Assembly (NCBI GenBank): GCA_947591565.1
Contig: CANQDH010000034.1
Coordinates: 1-8,985 of the forward strand
Source of the DNA: an uncultured Bacilli bacterium
GTDB lineage: Bacteria > Bacillota_I > Bacilli_A > RF39 > UBA660
Direction of reading: 5' to 3'
Length of the DNA stretch: 8,985 bases
The notes below the pieces were generated by a model. The model was given only the letters and a program-made list of their open reading frames with translations, was not told the origin of the DNA and did no database searches. Each line of letters begins with the position of its first letter. Positions within the stretch are counted from its first letter, which is position 1. Below, one piece after another: positions 6,734-8,985 of this stretch. A program made the position numbers and the translations under genes.

Positions 6734-8085
6734 TATTTTATTTGACTTATGATTTTTTTGATAATTAAATCTAAATTATTATCTTTTTTTATCTCTTTTT
6801 CAATTTTATCAACTGAATGCATAACCGTCGTATGATCTTTTCCTCCAAATTCCATACCTATTTTTGGAAAAGATTCTTCACATACAACTCTACAAATATA
6901 CATAGCAATTTGTCTTGGAACACTAATATTAGATGTTCTTCTTTTACTTTTTAAATCATCGACAGTTATATTATAGGTATCAGCAACTAATTGTTGTACT
7001 AAATCAATTTTGTTTTTGGATATAACTGTTTTGACAAAATAATCTTTTAAGGCTTCTATAGCTATATCTAAAGTTATTTTTTGACAGTTCATAATCGTTG
7101 AATAAGCAACGACTCTCGTAATAGCTCCCTCTAATTTTCGAATATTTGATGTACAATTACTTGCTATATATTCTTTAACATCCGTAGGAAATTCTTTTAC
7201 CATTTCATTTCCTTCAATTTTTTTATCGATAATATTCATTCTTAAATCAAAATCAGGCGGAGAAACTTGGGCTTGAAGTCCCCAACTAAATCTTGTTTGT
7301 AGCCTTTCTTCTAAGGCTTTTAAATCATCAGGTGAACGATCCGATGTAATAATAATTTGTTTATGATTTGTATAAAGTTCATTAAAAGTATTAAAAAATT
7401 CTTGCTGAGCTTTAGCAGCTATTTGTAAATACTGAATATCATCGATCATTAAAACATCGATATTGCGGTATTTGGCTTTAAAATATTTTACATCATTAAA
7501 GTTATCAGAATCTTTATTTTTTCTATATAAATCGATAAAATCATTTACAAATTGTTCGCTTGTAACATATAATACTTTCTTTTTGGAATTTTTCATAATA
7601 TAGTTACCAATAGAGTGCATTAAATGTGTTTTACCTAGCCCACTTTTTCCATATATAAATAAAGGATTGTACATATCACCTGGTTTTTCCGCAACTGAAA
7701 GAGCAACCGCATGAGCAAATTTATTACTCTCACCTACGATAAAGTTTTCAAAAGTGTAATCAGGATTTAAATTATTAACATTATAATCGATAGCTGGAAC
7801 ACCAACATTATCTGTATTTATTTCAATATTTTTCTTTATTTCTTCTTCAACATAATATTCAAAATTAAAATTTGAGCCTGTAACTTCCGAAAATTTTTCT
7901 ACAATTAAATCATTATAATTTTCTTTTAAATGTTTTTTATGAATATGCATAGGAACAATAACTTTAGCTGTTTTTTTATCTAGTTCATAAAGTTTTGTTT
8001 CTTCAAACCATGTTTCATAAAGCATTGGTGCTATATTATTTTTGATTTTTTCTAAAAAAGAATCCCATATACTATTTAAATCCAA
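6733..8085 (-). CDS. dnaA: Chromosomal replication initiator DnaA
   Basis: DnaA is the AAA+ ATPase that binds 9-mer boxes at oriC, forms a filament and melts the origin; it usually also represses its own gene. I chose the TTG at 8083-8085 (450 aa). AAGGTGG (8094-8100) lies 8 nt before it, and the resulting MLDLNSIW puts the first tryptophan at residue 8, as in other DnaAs. A longer frame from GTG at 8095-8097 (454 aa) would begin inside that ribosome binding site. Domain I covers about 1-80 and a short linker follows. Domain III has Walker A GKSGLGKTH (146-154), Walker B VLMIDDIQ (211-218) and the Arg265 region RFSWGL. Domain IV has the basic helix-turn-helix ending in GGKDHTTV (414-421), which has Lys where Arg is commoner. 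Two DnaA-box clusters flank the gene. The family assignment is certain; the start is probable. Confidence 0.96.
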   Translation of the reverse strand: MDLNSIWDSFLEKIKNNIAPMLYETWFEETKLYELDKKTAKVIVPMHIHKKHLKENYNDLIVEKFSEVTGSNFNFEYYVEEEIKKNIEINTDNVGVPAIDYNVNNLNPDYTFENFIVGESNKFAHAVALSVAEKPGDMYNPLFIYGKSGLGKTHLMHSIGNYIMKNSKKKVLYVTSEQFVNDFIDLYRKNKDSDNFNDVKYFKAKYRNIDVLMIDDIQYLQIAAKAQQEFFNTFNELYTNHKQIIITSDRSPDDLKALEERLQTRFSWGLQAQVSPPDFDLRMNIIDKKIEGNEMVKEFPTDVKEYIASNCTSNIRKLEGAITRVVAYSTIMNCQKITLDIAIEALKDYFVKTVISKNKIDLVQQLVADTYNITVDDLKSKRRTSNISVPRQIAMYICRVVCEESFPKIGMEFGGKDHTTVMHSVDKIEKEIKKDNNLDLIIKKIISQIK

Positions 8086-8093
8086 ACATACCA

Positions 8094-8100
8094 CCACCTT
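8094..8100 (-). promoter_or_regulatory. dnaA ribosome binding site that decides the start
   Basis: AAGGTGG on the minus strand is the only Shine-Dalgarno-like sequence near the 5' end of dnaA. It lies 8 nt before TTG 8083-8085 but overlaps the upstream GTG codons, which argues for TTG as the start. Confidence 0.6.
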
Positions 8101-8112
8101 AAATCTAACATT

Positions 8113-8141
8113 ATTTTACATTATTTTTACGTAAAATACAA
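8113..8141 (-). promoter_or_regulatory. Candidate dnaA promoter
   Basis: The minus strand reads TTGTAT (8136-8141), a 17-nt spacer and TAAAAT (8113-8118), placing transcription start about 20 nt before the dnaA start codon. The -35 is poor (three of six bases). A 12-bp perfect palindrome fills much of the spacer and touches the -35. The nearest perfect DnaA box (8168-8176) lies just upstream, which would suit autoregulation. Confidence 0.45.
8125..8136. repeat. 12-bp palindrome in the dnaA promoter spacer
   Basis: TTTTACGTAAAA is a perfect inverted repeat containing one of very few CG steps in this AT-rich stretch. Its position between the candidate -35 and -10 of dnaA would suit an operator, but no known regulator is assigned. 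Confidence 0.5.
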
Positions 8142-8167
8142 ATAAATTTCAAAAAAACACAAAAAAA

Positions 8168-8176
8168 TGTGGATAA
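8168..8176 (-). promoter_or_regulatory. DnaA box (perfect)
   Basis: TGTGGATAA on the plus strand is TTATCCACA on the minus strand, an exact match to the consensus. It is the box closest to the dnaA promoter. Confidence 0.85.
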
Positions 8177-8202
8177 TTATTTAAAAAAATCAAAAACAAA
8201 TA

Positions 8203-8211
8203 TTTTCCACA
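8203..8211 (+). promoter_or_regulatory. DnaA box variant
   Basis: TTTTCCACA has one mismatch to the consensus (T for A at position 3). The same variant recurs at 8300-8308 and, on the minus strand, at 6634-6642, suggesting a functional local form. Confidence 0.6.
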
Positions 8212-8245
8212 ACAAAAAATATAAATAAAAATCAAAATAAACAAG

Positions 8246-8270
8246 ATTATCCACAATTATTGTGGATAAT
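8246..8270. repeat. Inverted pair of perfect DnaA boxes
   Basis: ATTATCCACA (8246-8255) and its exact reverse complement (8261-8270) flank a 5-nt ATTAT spacer. Each arm contains a consensus DnaA box (8247-8255 plus, 8261-8269 minus). The box centres lie 14 bp apart. This is the strongest DnaA-binding site in the window. Confidence 0.85.
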
Positions 8271-8299
8271 TAATATACATGTGAATTAATTCAAAAAAC

Positions 8300-8308
8300 T
8301 TTTCCACA
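8300..8308 (+). promoter_or_regulatory. DnaA box variant
   Basis: TTTTCCACA has one mismatch to the consensus. It is the box nearest the plus-strand gene and is followed by an AT-rich stretch. Confidence 0.6.
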
Positions 8309-8370
8309 TATATTGTTGAAAAATATTAAAAAAGAGATAAAATAAAGTTTAAAAGCTGTTGAAAAATAAT

Positions 8371-8419
8371 TGCATTTTGAAAATGAATATGTTAGTATAA
8401 AGATGAAAGTTCAAATGCA
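8371..8419. repeat. Imperfect inverted repeat upstream of the 8457 gene
   Basis: TGCATTTTGAA (8371-8381) and TTCAAATGCA (8410-8419) are reverse complements except for one extra T, separated by 28 nt. The right arm abuts the candidate -10 at 8420-8425, as an operator might. AT-rich sequence makes chance matches common. Confidence 0.35.
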
Positions 8420-8425
8420 TATAAT
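8420..8425 (+). promoter_or_regulatory. Candidate -10 for the plus-strand gene
   Basis: This is a perfect TATAAT 31 nt upstream of the ATG at 8457, with a TG dinucleotide close by but not in exact extended -10 register. No recognisable -35 is found at 16-18 nt. Confidence 0.35.
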
Positions 8426-8441
8426 TTATTGTATATAAAGT

Positions 8442-8448
8442 AAAGGAG
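8442..8448 (+). promoter_or_regulatory. Ribosome binding site of the plus-strand gene
   Basis: AAAGGAG is 8 nt before the ATG at 8457-8459. This strong site supports the ORF as a real gene. Confidence 0.75.
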
Positions 8449-8456
8449 TAGGTTGT

Positions 8457-8984
8457 ATGATAAAATTAAAAAATTATAGACAATATAAAGATAAAGTTTT
8501 AAATTTTGTTCATAATCAAACTTTTAAAGATATATTAAAAGAAATATTTGACTATTTATATCCAAATATTTTTGATGATAAATCAATACTTAAAAAAAGT
8601 GGTCTTTTTATTAACGAAGGTGAAACTCTTGAAATAAATAATGTCTTTATCCAGTTTCTTGGAAATAAAACTGAATATAAAATTAATGATAAATCATATG
8701 TGAAAAAAGGTATTTATGTATCTAAAGGTAATCTTATAGAAATAAAATATATAGATGAAATAATGATATCAAAAAATTTAATAATTAAAAAAAATATAGT
8801 TGAATCTTATAAGCAAGAAAAAAGACAGGGTTTCGATGTTAAATATTATAAACAAATAGAAAAGGAAGAACAAGAAATAACGGAAAGTGAGTATAATGAA
8901 TATCTATCTCATATTATATTACAAGATAGTTTGATAAAAAAGTTAGAGAAAGTAAAGAATTCACCTAAAAAAATAAATAAATAA
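8457..8984 (+). CDS. Uncharacterised lysine-rich protein, 175 aa
   Basis: I do not recognise this protein. It has a good ribosome binding site (AAAGGAG, 8-nt spacing), an ATG start and a TAA stop, and it starts 361 nt past the oriC end of dnaA, transcribed away from the origin. The N-terminal third (about 1-48) looks helical. Residues 50-115 alternate hydrophobic and polar residues with several glycines (SGLFINEGETLEI, GIYVSKGNLIEIKYI), suggesting a small beta-rich domain. From 115 on it is highly charged and probably helical, ending in a lysine-rich tail. There is no signal peptide, membrane segment, cysteine pair or nucleotide-binding motif, so it is probably cytosolic. In most Bacillota this position is held by rpmH-rnpA, which it does not resemble. 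Base composition is as AT-rich as the flanking DNA, giving no sign of recent transfer. A lineage-specific gene is the simplest reading. Confidence 0.75.
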   Translation: MIKLKNYRQYKDKVLNFVHNQTFKDILKEIFDYLYPNIFDDKSILKKSGLFINEGETLEINNVFIQFLGNKTEYKINDKSYVKKGIYVSKGNLIEIKYIDEIMISKNLIIKKNIVESYKQEKRQGFDVKYYKQIEKEEQEITESEYNEYLSHIILQDSLIKKLEKVKNSPKKINK

Positions 8985-8985
8985 T

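Larger units (their letters stand above)
8086..8456. other. Replication origin (oriC), upstream part
   Basis: This 371-nt gene-free segment between divergent genes is very AT-rich. It holds three perfect DnaA boxes (8168-8176, 8247-8255, 8261-8269) and two TTTTCCACA variants (8203-8211, 8300-8308). With the cluster in the dnaA-dnaN gap it gives a split origin around dnaA, the layout known from B. subtilis. Genes diverge from it on both sides. I see no RNA gene and no rpmH here. Confidence 0.85.

Noticed and set aside
8282..8293. Palindrome TGAATTAATTCA in oriC
   Set aside because: It is a perfect 12-bp dyad but made almost entirely of A and T with no associated promoter element, so it is not distinguishable from chance in this sequence.
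8086..8456. A hidden rpmH gene or small RNA in the intergenic origin
   Set aside because: No frame gives the basic MKRTYQPS-type L34 start and no GC-rich structured RNA element is visible; the content is DnaA boxes and AT-rich spacer.
1..8985. Use of the Mycoplasma genetic code (TGA as tryptophan)
   Set aside because: The tryptophan codons I checked in gyrB, comK and dnaA are TGG and no long frame needs an internal TGA, so the standard code explains the data despite the very low GC.

Overview
The window is the chromosomal replication-origin locus of a very AT-rich, low-GC Gram-positive bacterium. It carries most of the conserved dnaA-dnaN-recF-gyrB-gyrA block of Bacillota. The protein features (GyrB of 641 aa without the proteobacterial insertion, DnaN of 378 aa, strong AGGAGG-type ribosome binding sites, a ComK homologue) point to class Bacilli, probably one of the AT-rich lineages near Mollicutes or Erysipelotrichia. 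Every tryptophan codon I checked is TGG and no large frame contains an in-frame TGA, so the standard bacterial code applies and the Mycoplasma code does not. The exact taxon cannot be fixed from this sequence.

Layout, right to left: a 175-aa plus-strand gene of unknown function (8457-8984) lies on one side of an AT-rich intergenic oriC segment (8086-8456) that holds three perfect and two near-perfect DnaA boxes. On the other side, all genes run on the minus strand: dnaA, a 136-nt gap with a second DnaA-box cluster and an ATA-repeat tract resembling an unwinding element, dnaN, a terminator, comK (151 aa), another terminator, a promoter with a 9-codon leader ORF, then recF, gyrB and gyrA (cut off by the window edge). 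All genes point away from the origin, so they are co-oriented with replication.

How the parts work together: DnaA binds the two box clusters flanking its own gene and opens the DNA. DnaN is the sliding clamp. RecF loads RecA at gaps and stalled forks. GyrA and GyrB form the gyrase that removes positive supercoils. recF-gyrB-gyrA looks like one operon: the recF and gyrB frames overlap by 11 nt, and the gyrA Shine-Dalgarno lies on the gyrB stop codon.

The most unusual feature is a gene for the competence master regulator ComK between dnaN and recF, where Bacillus-type loci carry yaaA (S4-domain protein). It is bracketed by two hairpin terminators and has a candidate promoter of its own. It lacks the C-terminal tail that in B. 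subtilis carries the MecA recognition motif. Other points of note are a leader ORF that appears to deliver ribosomes to a recF start with no Shine-Dalgarno, a GyrA box with valine at a normally basic position, and an unrecognised gene in the place usually held by rpmH. No mobile element, CRISPR array, tRNA or rRNA was seen.
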